Part shown: positions 17,517 through 27,234 of the stretch, piece by piece
Numbering within the stretch: position 1 is the first letter of the stretch
How the letters are laid out: every line of letters starts with the position of its first letter
Source: Polymorphobacter megasporae
GTDB taxonomy: Bacteria > Pseudomonadota > Alphaproteobacteria > Sphingomonadales > Sphingomonadaceae
DNA: 64,000 nt
Assembly (NCBI RefSeq): GCF_018982885.2
Contig: NZ_CP081849.1
Location: 620,001 to 684,000 of the forward strand
Direction of reading: 5' to 3'
Program-made: the position numbers and the translations under genes
Notes under the pieces: model-generated
Database searches by the model: none
What the model saw: only the letters and a program-made list of their open reading frames with translations
What the model was told of the DNA's origin: nothing

Positions 17517-20500
17517 CTACGACGTCCGCGTCTTGCTGGCGGACTTTATCGGCCGATCGCGGCCAAGAAGCAGCAGGATTGCCGGCAGCAGAACAACGAT
17601 CAACGCCGCACCCACGCCGAGGCCGAAAATGATCGCGGTCGCTAATGGCTTCTGCAAACCCGCGCCTCGCCCAAGACCGAGCGCGAGGGGCAGCAGGGTC
17701 AGGATGGCGATCAGCGCCGACATCACAATGGGGCGTAAGCGCGCCCGGCCGGCGGCGAGGAGCACTGGCCCTGTGATTGCCTCATTGATATCGATCTCAG
17801 CGAGGAAAAAGATCGCGAGTTCGGTCAGCATGCCGATGACCATTGTCAGCCCCATCAGAGCCGCGATGTCGAGTTCGATGCCGGTCAGCCACAGCCCGCC
17901 GAGCACCGCACAGGCGGAGAGCAGAACGGTCGCGATGACCGCGACGGTAAACACCCAGCGTTCGAACAGGAAGGTCAAGAGCAGCGCCGACAGCAACAGC
18001 GCCGCAGCGAAGACTCCCGCAAGATCGGTGAACGACTGCTGCTGTTGCGCGTACAGCCCGCCATATTCAACGCGGATGCCGGCGGGGAGGTGAAGGCTGG
18101 CGACCTTGGCCTTGACCGCCTTGATCGCGCTGCCGAGGTCGCGGTTCTCAAGCCGCGCCGTTACCGGGATGAACGGAGCGAGGTCCTCGCGCGTGATCTG
18201 GCGTTGACCGGCGGCGATGCCGATCTTGGCGATCCGGCCGAGCGTGACCGTCCGCCCGTCGGTCGCGCGAAGCGGCAGCGCGGCGAGCGCGTCGGTCCGC
18301 TGACGCAGGTCGCGCGGCAGCCGGACGCGGACGTCGATGACCTCTTCGCCCGACCGGACCTGCGTCGCGATGCTGCCCTCGATCTCGGCGGTGACCTGCT
18401 TGGTCACCGCGTCGGGATCGAGCCCGGCGAGCGACGCCGCACCCCTGTCGACCTCGATCGTGATCGCGTCGCCGGCGACGCGCAGGCCGTTGTTGACCTC
18501 GACGACGCCGGAAATTTTGGCGATGCTGCTGGCAACATTTTCCGCCGACTTGGCGAGTTGCTCGGCATCGTCGCCAAACAGCTTGACCTCGATCGGCTGG
18601 GGGACCGCCGTCAGGTCGCCGATCAGGTCTTCCATCAACTGCGCGGTTTCGACCTGGAGACCGGGAACCTGTGCCGCGACCTTGGCGGCGATCTCGCTCA
18701 TCACCTCCTCGATGTTGCGACGGCTGCCGCTGTTGAGGCGGATGAAGAAGTCGCCTTCGTCGGGTTCGGTCAACCCGCCACCGAGCTGGACGCCGGTGCG
18801 GCGCGAGTAACTCGCGACTTCGGGCGTCGCCTGGACGATCGCCTCGACCTGGCGCAGCAGACGGTCGGTATCGCTCAGCGCGGCACCAGGCTTGGCTTTA
18901 TAGTCGAGGATGAAGCCGCCTTCGTCCATCTTCGGCATAAACCCCGACTGGACATGGAGCCATGAGAACGCACCGATCCCGGCTAGCACCAGTGCTGTGA
19001 TGGCGACGAACAGCCCCGGGCGGCGCAGCAGGCGTGCCGTGCCCTCGGCGTAGCGCCGAGTCATCCCGCCGGTGAATCGCTCGGCACGCTCGGCGGCTTC
19101 GGCATCCTTGACCGTGAGCCAGCCATCGGCGACGAGCGGCAAGGCGTAGCGCGCGTAGACGAGGCTGACGCCGAGCGCCGCGACCATCGTCACGGCAAGT
19201 GCTTTGAAGAAGCCGCCGGTGACGCCGCTGATAAAGGCGAGCGGCAGGAAGACGACGATTGTTGCCAGCGTCGAACCGATCAGCGGACGTCCCATCTCGC
19301 GTGCGGCGGCGAGCATCGATGGCCGTTCGGCGGCGGCCTTACCGTCGGGACCGTGCGCCTCCTGCAGGCGGCGCATCAGATGCTCGAGCATGACGACCGC
19401 GTCATCGACGACGAGGCCGACCGCCGCCGCCATTCCGCCGAGCGTCATCATGTTGAAGCTCATGCCGAGCGCGAGCAACGCGAGGCAGGTCGCCGCGAGC
19501 ACCGCCGGCAACAGCGTTGCGGTAATCACCATCAGCCGCCAGCTGCGCAGGAAGGCGAACAGGACCAAGCCCGCCAGCACCGCGCCGAGCAGGATCGCGT
19601 CGCGCACCGACGTCGCGGCGTCGCTGACCAGCTCGGACTGATCGTAGAACGGGCTGACCTTGACGTCGGTCGGCAGCCCCGCGCTGCGCAATTTGTCCTG
19701 TATTGCTGCGACCAGCGCGATCGCGTCGGCAGTCGGCGTCTGGCGGACGTTGATCAGAACGGCGTCGGTGCCGTCGGCCGTCACTCGGGTAAAGGCGGGG
19801 GCCGATGCGCGCCGGACGGTCGCGACCTGGCCAAGGGTGACGATGCCGGCACCGCCGGTCGTCCCGGCTTTGATCGGCACGGCGGCGATGTCGGCCTCGG
19901 TGACGACGCGGTTCTCGACGAGGGTGAGGTAGAGCCGGTGGCGATCCTCTATCCGCCCGACCGCGGCGACGCTGTTCGACGCGCCGAGCGCCGCGGCAAG
20001 GTCGGCGCTGGTCAGGCCGATCGCGCCGAGGCGCGCGGGGTCGGCCTCGACCTCGATCTCGGGGGTGCCGCCGCCAAGAACATCGACGCCGGCGACGCCC
20101 GGCACCGTCGACAGCAGCGGCCGGAGCCGAAGCCGGGCAAGCTGCTGCAGCTCGACCCCGCTGCGCCGGTCCGAGGTTAACGAGAGGCCATAGACCGGAA
20201 AGATCGTCGGGTCGGAACGCCGAACGCTGAAGCGCGTGCCGGCGGGCAGGTCGGGCAGGATTGTCGCCAGCGCGCCCTGGGTCGCCAAAGTCCCGGCGAC
20301 CATGTCGTCGCCCCACGCGAAGGTTAGGGAGATTTCCGCAGTGCCGCGGCTCGTCGTCGAGCGAATCTGCGTGACGCCGGGTATCTGGCGCAGCGCGATC
20401 TCGGCCAGACGGGTGACCGATGCCGCCATCTGCGCGATGTCGCGGTCGCCGGCATCGATCGAGACGACGACGCGCGGATAGTCGATATGCGGAAACAGCG

Positions 20501-20621
20501 TCACTGGCAGCTTCGACGCCGCAAGCAGTCCGGCGAGCGTGACTAGCGCGACGAGGAGCCATATCGACCGCGCGTGGCGGCGCAGCGCGGGCAGGGGTGT
20601 TACTGACGGCAGCGAAGTCAC
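17517..20621 (-). CDS. RND efflux pump permease
   Basis: Inner-membrane proton-driven exporter, 1034 residues, 12 predicted membrane segments and two large periplasmic loops. TM4 has GLVVDDAVVMLEHLMRR with the paired Asp of the proton relay. It lacks the DFG signature of the CzcA group, so it belongs with the drug/hydrophobe or unclassified RND proteins (AcrB/MdtBC side), closer to short CusA-like permeases seen in sphingomonads. Start is GTG at 20621, overlapping the adaptor gene by four bases. It is the last gene of a run with adaptor, TolC protein and TonB receptor; substrate unknown. Confidence 0.92.
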   Translation of the reverse strand: MTSLPSVTPLPALRRHARSIWLLVALVTLAGLLAASKLPVTLFPHIDYPRVVVSIDAGDRDIAQMAASVTRLAEIALRQIPGVTQIRSTTSRGTAEISLTFAWGDDMVAGTLATQGALATILPDLPAGTRFSVRRSDPTIFPVYGLSLTSDRRSGVELQQLARLRLRPLLSTVPGVAGVDVLGGGTPEIEVEADPARLGAIGLTSADLAAALGASNSVAAVGRIEDRHRLYLTLVENRVVTEADIAAVPIKAGTTGGAGIVTLGQVATVRRASAPAFTRVTADGTDAVLINVRQTPTADAIALVAAIQDKLRSAGLPTDVKVSPFYDQSELVSDAATSVRDAILLGAVLAGLVLFAFLRSWRLMVITATLLPAVLAATCLALLALGMSFNMMTLGGMAAAVGLVVDDAVVMLEHLMRRLQEAHGPDGKAAAERPSMLAAAREMGRPLIGSTLATIVVFLPLAFISGVTGGFFKALAVTMVAALGVSLVYARYALPLVADGWLTVKDAEAAERAERFTGGMTRRYAEGTARLLRRPGLFVAITALVLAGIGAFSWLHVQSGFMPKMDEGGFILDYKAKPGAALSDTDRLLRQVEAIVQATPEVASYSRRTGVQLGGGLTEPDEGDFFIRLNSGSRRNIEEVMSEIAAKVAAQVPGLQVETAQLMEDLIGDLTAVPQPIEVKLFGDDAEQLAKSAENVASSIAKISGVVEVNNGLRVAGDAITIEVDRGAASLAGLDPDAVTKQVTAEIEGSIATQVRSGEEVIDVRVRLPRDLRQRTDALAALPLRATDGRTVTLGRIAKIGIAAGQRQITREDLAPFIPVTARLENRDLGSAIKAVKAKVASLHLPAGIRVEYGGLYAQQQQSFTDLAGVFAAALLLSALLLTFLFERWVFTVAVIATVLLSACAVLGGLWLTGIELDIAALMGLTMVIGMLTELAIFFLAEIDINEAITGPVLLAAGRARLRPIVMSALIAILTLLPLALGLGRGAGLQKPLATAIIFGLGVGAALIVVLLPAILLLLGRDRPIKSASKTRTS

Positions 20622-21661
20622 TTACCGGCGTCCCTGACCTTCATACCGTCGTCGAGCGCCGTCCCGCCGGCGACAACGACACGCTCGCCCGGCGCGACGC
20701 CGCTGGCAATCGCGATCCTGTCCCCCGCCGAGCTGCCGGGAACGACGTTGCGCGACCGTGCCACGCCCTCCTTGACGACGAAAACATAGCTCCGACCGCC
20801 GTCGTCGAGCAGGGCAGCGTAGGGTACGACAACGCTCGCGGTCGGGCCGCCGCCGACCGGCAGCACCGCCCCCAGTGCTTCCCCCGGGCCAACCCGGCTT
20901 CCGGCAGAGAAGCGCGCGAAGACCGAGGCGAGCCGCGTCGTCGTGTCGGCCTGCGGATCGACGCCGACGACGACTCCTGCAACCGGCGGACCGCCGCCGA
21001 GCCGAGTGATCTGGAGCGGCTGGCCGGGACGAACCTGCGCCGCGAGCGACGGATCGATGCCGAACCGGGCGCGTGCCTCACCTCTTGTCGCGATCGTTGC
21101 GACCGCGACCCCGGCGGCGATGATATCGCCCGGGCGAGCGGTCAGCGCCTGAACCGTGCCGTCGGCGGGCGCACGGATCGTCAGCGACGCGGCACGCGCG
21201 GCGGCGGCCGACGTCGTCGCAGCGGCGGCAGCGGCGGCGGTTCGCGCCGTCTCGACATCGGCGTCGCTCATCAGTCCGTCGGCACGGAGCCGCTTGGCGC
21301 GCGCGAGGGCAAGGTTGGCAGCGGACGCATCGCTCGCCGCCTTCGCCGCGTCGAGCCGCGTCGTCGGTGTCGGGGTGAGGACGGCGATGAGCTGACCAGC
21401 GTGGACGGCAGTCCCCGACGGCGCGGCGATCTGCACCAGACGCGCCTCGACAAGGGTCGCCAGCGCTCGCTCCGAACCGGCCCCAGCTTCCGCCACGCCG
21501 TACAGGGCGACCGTCTGCGCCGCACTTCCCGGAGTGGCAACCGCGGTTCGAACCGTCGCGACGGGATCCGCTGGCTTCTCAGTGGCGTCGGGCGCCGACG
21601 AGCAAGCTGTCAGCAGCAACAGCAGCGCCGTCTCGCCCGCCAAAGGCGTCAGCCGGATCAT
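20618..21661 (-). CDS. RND periplasmic adaptor (membrane fusion protein), lipoprotein
   Basis: HlyD/AcrA-type adaptor of about 347 residues linking the RND pump to the TolC channel. The N-terminal lipobox LLLLTAC predicts a lipid-anchored periplasmic protein. A lipoyl/barrel-sandwich half-motif ARLVQIAAPSGTAVHAGQL and its partner SLTIRAPADGTVQALTARPG flank an Ala-rich coiled coil (about residues 105-165). The ATG at 21661 overlaps the TolC gene stop as ATGA, so I prefer it to the ATG at 21670, which has no spacing from the GAAGG. Confidence 0.92.
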   Translation of the reverse strand: MIRLTPLAGETALLLLLTACSSAPDATEKPADPVATVRTAVATPGSAAQTVALYGVAEAGAGSERALATLVEARLVQIAAPSGTAVHAGQLIAVLTPTPTTRLDAAKAASDASAANLALARAKRLRADGLMSDADVETARTAAAAAAATTSAAAARAASLTIRAPADGTVQALTARPGDIIAAGVAVATIATRGEARARFGIDPSLAAQVRPGQPLQITRLGGGPPVAGVVVGVDPQADTTTRLASVFARFSAGSRVGPGEALGAVLPVGGGPTASVVVPYAALLDDGGRSYVFVVKEGVARSRNVVPGSSAGDRIAIASGVAPGERVVVAGGTALDDGMKVRDAGK

Positions 21662-23019
21662 CGGGTCCATCCTTCACTGAGGGTGCCAGTCGACAGTTCA
21701 AGGGCGATCGTCTGCTCGGCGATCGATTGGTCGAGGACAATGAGCGCCAGTGCGCGGTCGCGCACCGCCTGCGTCGCCGTTTCGCCGGTCGCACGCGCGA
21801 GATCGCCGCGGTTACCAGCGCGGACCGTCGCCTCGGCATAGCGCTGCAATGGCGGTAGCGCTTCGGCGAGGGCGGTCCGCTGCCGGCGTGCGGTCGCGAT
21901 GTTATTGACCGCATCGACGATGTCGGCACGCGCCGCGAACAACCGCGCCGCATATTCGACCTTGAGTTGCGCCCGGGTCGCGCTGGCGACGGCGATACCG
22001 CCGCGATTTCGGTTCCACAGCGGCAGCGTGAAGCCAACCTGTGGCCCGAGGGTATAATTCGCGGCGGTATCCTTCAGTCCAGACAGGGTCAGCGACAGGG
22101 TCGGAAACTGCAGCAGGACCTGCTTGTGCGTCTCGGCCTCCTGCGCCTGATAGCCCGCCCGCAACGCCGCAAGGTCGAGACGCCGGTCGAGCGCGAGCGC
22201 GACGAGTGTATCGGCTTCCGGGATGGGGGGTGGGGCCGGCGGCGCGGCGATGATCAGGCGCGAGGTCGGCGGCAGGCCGAGCTGCTTGTTGAGGTCGCCT
22301 CGCGCCGCGACGAGCGCGCTTTCGGCCGTGCGCGCCTTGTCGCTGGCGTCAATCGCCGCTTGCCGCCGGATGTCGAGCTCGGCTCCCCCTAGGTCGCCGC
22401 GTCCCGCTGCACGGAGCGCCGTGTCGAGCAGCTTCGCCGCTTGTTCCGCGCTCGCGCGGGACAGCTCGGCGGCGTCGGTGAGCGCGACGATCCGCACGCC
22501 GAGCAGCCGCGCCTGACCCGCCGCCTGCCATTCCGCCCACGCCATGTCGAGGCGGACCTGGCGCTTGCTCGCGTCACCGGCTTCGCGGATAACCCGGCTC
22601 AAACGCAGCTGGTTGAGGTCGAAGCCGAGCTGCGCGGCGAGGCCGTTGAACGGGTCGGGTCCGGACAGTCGCTGGTCATAGCCGAACTGCGTCGTCGGAT
22701 CGGGCAGCAGCCGGGCGGAAAATGCCTGCGCGTCGCTGACCCCGGTCTTCGCCCGCAGCGCCTTGAGCTCGGGGCTTTCGAGCACCGTGATCACCGCAAG
22801 CGCATTGAGCGTCAGCGGTGTCGATAGGTCAATCGGTTGCGCCGCGAGGAATGGACGGTCGATCGACTGCGCGGCGACCGACAGACCAGCGGTATCGGGC
22901 GCCGCGAACAGCTCCGATGCCGTCCGCGGCGGATCGGGCCGATAATGCGCGCAGCCGCTGGCTGTCACGGCGAGGACGATGGCAACGAGGCGGGGCGAGG
23001 CCGACCGAAAGAAGAGCAT
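21658..23019 (-). CDS. TolC-family outer membrane lipoprotein
   Basis: Outer-membrane efflux channel of 453 residues. A lipoprotein signal with lipobox TASGC is followed by the helical TolC repeats, including RLDLAALRAGYQAQEAETHK and the barrel stretch GPQVGFTLPLWNRNRGGIA. Starts ATG at 23019, 23 bp after the TonB receptor stop, and its stop overlaps the adaptor start. It therefore completes a tripartite export system encoded directly behind an import receptor. Confidence 0.92.
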   Translation of the reverse strand: MLFFRSASPRLVAIVLAVTASGCAHYRPDPPRTASELFAAPDTAGLSVAAQSIDRPFLAAQPIDLSTPLTLNALAVITVLESPELKALRAKTGVSDAQAFSARLLPDPTTQFGYDQRLSGPDPFNGLAAQLGFDLNQLRLSRVIREAGDASKRQVRLDMAWAEWQAAGQARLLGVRIVALTDAAELSRASAEQAAKLLDTALRAAGRGDLGGAELDIRRQAAIDASDKARTAESALVAARGDLNKQLGLPPTSRLIIAAPPAPPPIPEADTLVALALDRRLDLAALRAGYQAQEAETHKQVLLQFPTLSLTLSGLKDTAANYTLGPQVGFTLPLWNRNRGGIAVASATRAQLKVEYAARLFAARADIVDAVNNIATARRQRTALAEALPPLQRYAEATVRAGNRGDLARATGETATQAVRDRALALIVLDQSIAEQTIALELSTGTLSEGWTR

Positions 23020-23042
23020 TTTATCCAGGCGGCCTTGTCGCG

Positions 23043-26000
23043 TCAGAACTTCACCGAGGCCTGGACATAGACCAGACGCCCGATCGGAGAATAGGTCGAA
23101 ACGTCGGCGGTATTGTCGGTGTAGGCGGCGCTCGGCGTGAACACGCTGGTCGACACCGGCGGCATGCGGTTGAATACGTCGTTCGCCCCCGCAGCGATCG
23201 AGAACCCGCTTGGGTGACCGTCACGATCCCTGACCGAATAAGCGACACGCAAGTCGAACGCGGTATAGGGCTTGATTCGCCCGGCGAACGACGTCGCCGG
23301 AGTTTTTGCCGCGTTGGTTTCGTAAGTAATGCCGCCGACCCCGAGATCGGTAACCGCCGAGACATAGGTGTTGCCGAGGACTACGTCGAAATTGCCGAGC
23401 GACCAGTCGAGCGTGGTGTACGAGCGGAACCGCGGCAATATGCCTTGGACCCCCGTCCCGCCATTGGTCGCGGTGCCGGCGTATTCATAGAACTTCTGCG
23501 ACGGGATGACCTGGAACTTGTAGTTGAGAAAATAGGCGATCGCCGAATTGACCTCGAAGCTGCCGAGGCGGTTTGTCGGCACCAAATAGTCGATCGCGGC
23601 GTTGATGGTTCGCACGCGAATGCCGCCGAGGTTGGTGAAGCGGTCGATCGCATAGACGTTGTTGTAATTTGCCGGATCGGCGGCGAGGTAGGCGCGCAGG
23701 TCGCCTGGGTTGACGAACGGCATCGCCCCCGGTTGTCCCGGGAAATTGCCCTTTGCGATGTTCCCCGCAAACTGCGAAGCCGCGCCGTTCTGGTTGACGT
23801 CGAGGAAAATGTTGCTGAAACCTATTCCGCCGGGAAAGCCGTTTTCCTTGACGAAGCTATAGTCGGCCTCGATGCGGAGCCTGGGCACGAAGGTCGGTTT
23901 GAACACCGCGCCGATCGAATAGGTCTGCGCCTTGGCCGGTTTCAGGTTGGGATTGACGCCGTCCTGCACCGGCGACAGGCCTGCCGCGAGACCCGGGAAC
24001 GCTGCCGGGATGATGCCGGGACCCGCGAGGCGGTTATTGACCGGTCCGTACTCTTGATACAGCGGCGGCGCGGTAAACGACCGCGAATAGGTGCCGCGCA
24101 GCGTCAGGCTCTTGTCGAACGGCTGCCAGAAGAAGCCGATCTTGGGTACCGTCGAACCGCCTGCATCGCTATAATGTTCGTAGCGCACCGCGCCGATGAG
24201 GTCGAATTCGCGCAGGCCGGGAAAGCTGAAATTATCGCCGGCGATCGGCACGCGCGCTTCGCCAAAGACCGAGGTGATCGTACGACCGCCGGGCGTCTTC
24301 GATCCGGCCGCGCTCGTCGAGCACACCACCGGGAACGGGTCGGCAGACTGACCGCCCGTCCATGTGGACGCATTCGGCGTCAGCGTCCCGCCGTCGTTGC
24401 AATAATTTGGATCGGTGTGAACGTACCCGTTGCGGTCGGTGGTGCCGGTAAGCGACTCTTTGCGCGTCCCGCCGCCGATCGCAACGGCGACCTTTCCGCC
24501 CGGCAGGGCAAACGGGCTGCCGGTGATCTTGGCGTCGAACGAGTCGAGATAACTCGATGCGTGGAGTTGTTCGGTGCCGTATATCGCCGCCAACGCCGCA
24601 GCGTTCGGCGTCCGCGACAGCGGATCGAGGGCCGGGATGATGACGAACGGACTTGCTAATGAGAAGAACGAATAGACCTGGCTGTACGCACCCCCGGGCG
24701 TCGGCACGCCGGCAGCATTATATCCGCCCGCGATCGCTCGCGCGACGTTCGGTGCGTAGATGACATTGGTCTGGCGCTGGTCGAGGACGTTGGCACTGTG
24801 GACGTACGCCGCTTCGTAGTTCCACGACGGCCCGATAAACTCAAGCTTGCCCTTGAACCCGGCGGTGATGCGCAGGCTGTCGTTACGATTGTAATAACGC
24901 TTCGGCAGCGTCGGCACACCGAAGGTCACACCGGCGAGCGAACCAGTGACTGGGTCGAATGGCGATCCCTGCGGCAGCGTCACGCCGACGGTCACCGGCC
25001 GGAATTGGGTGAAGCTTTTGTTCTCCGCAATCTGCGCGTCGCCGAAGAAGACGATCGCATCGTCGACGATGTTCGCCGTCACGCTCGCAGCAAGCGCCTT
25101 CTGCTTCTGTTGCAGCAGGATCGTCTGAAGACGCGACAGGTCGTAGGTGCCGCCGATCCCGGTGCCGGCAATGCCGATATTGCTTCGGGCGGTCGAAGGG
25201 GTGGTCTGCGGCGACACCGTGGTGGGCGTGTTGACGTAGGTGCCGTTGGCGACCAGCGCGGCGAAGTTCGATGCCGTTGCCGCGGGGCCGGTCGGGTTAG
25301 TCTGCGACGGGCTGGTGAGGCCCGGGGCAAGAACGCCGAACAGGCCTCCCGTGACGACCGAGCCCGGGACCGCGGTCGACGTGCTGTAGAACGGGGACGT
25401 GAATGAACGCTGGTTCTGATAGAGCGGATCGGAATTGACGATACTGCCCGACAGGGTGACGTTCAAACCCTTCCCGAAATTGTGGCCGATCGTGAAGCTC
25501 AGGCTATTTTCGCGGTATCCGCCCTGCGCGAAGCCGTAGCGGCCATCGATCTGCGCGCCCTCGTAGTCGCTCTTGAGAATGAAGTTGATGACGCCGCCGA
25601 CTGCATCCGAGCCGTACGTGGCGGACGCGCCGTCAGTCAGTACCTCGACGCGCTCGATCGCGCCGGCCGGGATCTGCGAGAGGTCGACGAACACCTTGCC
25701 GCCGAGCCCAGCAATCGCGTTGACCGCAGCGCGGCGGCCGTTGATCAAGACCAATGTATCGAGATTCCGGAGTTGCGCCTGACTGCCGCCGGCGGTGTTC
25801 TGGTTGGTGTTATTGGCATTGCTGTTGCCCGCGTTCGACCGGCCGGCGAAGGACGGGATCTGCTTGCGGACGAGTTCGAGGACGTTGTTGTTCACGCCGC
25901 CTTTGGCAATCGCGTCGGCGCCGATGATGCTCACCGGGACCGCAACCTGATCGGGCGTCGTCGGCAGTGCCGAGCCGGTGACGATGATCTCGGGTGCGTC

Positions 26001-26150
26001 GTCGGGATCGGCGTTGGCCGGGGTGAGTGCCACCGCTCCAATGGGAGTCGGTCCGGCCTGTGCGATCGCGGCGCTGGCGATCGTCAGTACTGCGATCGCG
26101 GCGGTCGACCGGAGAATGGTTCTTGCCGTCAGTCTGGTATCGATAATCAT
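23043..26150 (-). CDS. TonB-dependent receptor
   Basis: Outer-membrane receptor of 1035 residues. The ATG at 26150 follows GGGGAGG and begins a signal peptide ending IASAAIAQ; an upstream extension to 26285 is not protein-like. A TonB-box region EIIVTGSALP is followed by the plug: LVLINGRRAAV, VFVDLSQIPAGAIERVEVL and DGASATYGSDAVGGVINF. The barrel ends with VYVQASVKF, with the terminal Phe for Bam recognition. It lies 62 bp after a YncE-like gene and 23 bp before the TolC gene. Asn-rich insertions after residue 90 (NAGNSNANNTNQNTAGGSQ) are a common feature of this receptor subgroup. Substrate unknown. Confidence 0.94.
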   Translation of the reverse strand: MIIDTRLTARTILRSTAAIAVLTIASAAIAQAGPTPIGAVALTPANADPDDAPEIIVTGSALPTTPDQVAVPVSIIGADAIAKGGVNNNVLELVRKQIPSFAGRSNAGNSNANNTNQNTAGGSQAQLRNLDTLVLINGRRAAVNAIAGLGGKVFVDLSQIPAGAIERVEVLTDGASATYGSDAVGGVINFILKSDYEGAQIDGRYGFAQGGYRENSLSFTIGHNFGKGLNVTLSGSIVNSDPLYQNQRSFTSPFYSTSTAVPGSVVTGGLFGVLAPGLTSPSQTNPTGPAATASNFAALVANGTYVNTPTTVSPQTTPSTARSNIGIAGTGIGGTYDLSRLQTILLQQKQKALAASVTANIVDDAIVFFGDAQIAENKSFTQFRPVTVGVTLPQGSPFDPVTGSLAGVTFGVPTLPKRYYNRNDSLRITAGFKGKLEFIGPSWNYEAAYVHSANVLDQRQTNVIYAPNVARAIAGGYNAAGVPTPGGAYSQVYSFFSLASPFVIIPALDPLSRTPNAAALAAIYGTEQLHASSYLDSFDAKITGSPFALPGGKVAVAIGGGTRKESLTGTTDRNGYVHTDPNYCNDGGTLTPNASTWTGGQSADPFPVVCSTSAAGSKTPGGRTITSVFGEARVPIAGDNFSFPGLREFDLIGAVRYEHYSDAGGSTVPKIGFFWQPFDKSLTLRGTYSRSFTAPPLYQEYGPVNNRLAGPGIIPAAFPGLAAGLSPVQDGVNPNLKPAKAQTYSIGAVFKPTFVPRLRIEADYSFVKENGFPGGIGFSNIFLDVNQNGAASQFAGNIAKGNFPGQPGAMPFVNPGDLRAYLAADPANYNNVYAIDRFTNLGGIRVRTINAAIDYLVPTNRLGSFEVNSAIAYFLNYKFQVIPSQKFYEYAGTATNGGTGVQGILPRFRSYTTLDWSLGNFDVVLGNTYVSAVTDLGVGGITYETNAAKTPATSFAGRIKPYTAFDLRVAYSVRDRDGHPSGFSIAAGANDVFNRMPPVSTSVFTPSAAYTDNTADVSTYSPIGRLVYVQASVKF

Positions 26151-26212
26151 GGTTGGTGCCTCCCCTGGGTGCCGGCGGGCCTTCTGGTGCCCTGCCGGCG
26201 ATCGTATTTCGT

Positions 26213-27217
26213 CTAGCGCGGCGCGACGTCGTAGCGGAGGACCTTGGCCATCGCCTTCGTCTCGCCCGGCGATGCGGCAACCCACAAGTGATGGCGAATT
26301 GGATCGAGGATCGCCGTCTTCGCGCCGGGGATGCTTAGAATCTTGGCTGCCTCGTGGTATTTGTCAGCGCTGTCCTGCTCGATGACGGTGATGTACCCTT
26401 CGCCGCCAGTGGCATAGATGCGGCGGTTTGCGGCATCCCACGTCACCTGGTCGGTCTTGCCCGGCGCGTCGAACGTCGCGACCGTCGCACCGGTGTCGAC
26501 GTTGATGACGACGAGCTTGCCAGGCTTGCGGCTGACGATGAAAAGCCGGTGGGTCGTCGCGTCATAGGCGGCGCATGCGTTCTGCTCGGCGACAGTGAAC
26601 GGCCACGTCGCGGCGATCGTGCCCGCCTTCATATCGACGACCGCGATCGCGTTTTTGTCGGTGACGTTGATCCACAGCTTGGACCCGATCGCCATCGCCT
26701 CGACGTGGTCGGCGTCGAAGTGGACCGACTTGAAGACCTTGCCGGTGACCGGATCGATCTCGATGAGCCGGCTGTCGGGAAGCGGCACATCCTTGCCGCC
26801 GGTGACGACCCAGAGGTGCCCGCTGGCGGGGTCGAAACCGGTCGAATCCGCGCCCTTCGGCAGCGGATAGGTTCGCTTCGTCTTGAGGGTCGTCGCGTCG
26901 AGCACCGGCGACGGCTTGTCGCCGTCGATAACCAGCAGCTCGTTCGCCGCTGGCATATAATGGAGCGAGTGCGGCGTACCGAAGCCCTTCAGCCGCGTCT
27001 TGACCTTGCCGCTGTTCAGGTCAAGCGCCTCGAGTTCGGCGCTCTCTTCGCCAGCGAGAAACAGTGTCCTGTCCTTCTCATCGATCGCGAAGTGATCGAA
27101 GTCGCCGGTATACCCCGGAAGATCGGTACTGCCGGACAGCTGAAGTGGCGCGGCGGCAAGCGCGGGCGCGGCAAACGCGAGCAGGGCGGCACCGGAAAAC
27201 AGGGAACGCAGGGTCAT
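26213..27217 (-). CDS. YncE-like periplasmic beta-propeller protein
   Basis: Secreted seven-bladed propeller of about 334 residues. The signal peptide ends FAAPALAA. Repeating blade motifs are visible: DHFAIDEKDRTLFLAGEES, ADSTGFDPASGHLWVVTGG, AAYDATTHRLFIVSRKPG and VTWDAANRRIYATGGEG. Start: ATG at 27217 has GGAG six bases upstream; in-frame ATG 27223 and GTG 27238 are alternatives. In E. coli yncE lies beside yncD (pqqU), a TonB receptor for pyrroloquinoline quinone; here the propeller gene is directly upstream of a TonB receptor gene, a similar pairing. Its role is not known; a periplasmic ligand-handling partner of the receptor is an inference. Confidence 0.88.
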   Translation of the reverse strand: MTLRSLFSGAALLAFAAPALAAAPLQLSGSTDLPGYTGDFDHFAIDEKDRTLFLAGEESAELEALDLNSGKVKTRLKGFGTPHSLHYMPAANELLVIDGDKPSPVLDATTLKTKRTYPLPKGADSTGFDPASGHLWVVTGGKDVPLPDSRLIEIDPVTGKVFKSVHFDADHVEAMAIGSKLWINVTDKNAIAVVDMKAGTIAATWPFTVAEQNACAAYDATTHRLFIVSRKPGKLVVINVDTGATVATFDAPGKTDQVTWDAANRRIYATGGEGYITVIEQDSADKYHEAAKILSIPGAKTAILDPIRHHLWVAASPGETKAMAKVLRYDVAPR

Positions 27218-27234
27218 CGTCATCTCCGGCAAAA

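Noticed and set aside
22818-24659. 613-residue plus-strand frame
   Set aside because: Antisense of the TonB receptor and TolC genes; created by GC-rich codon bias.
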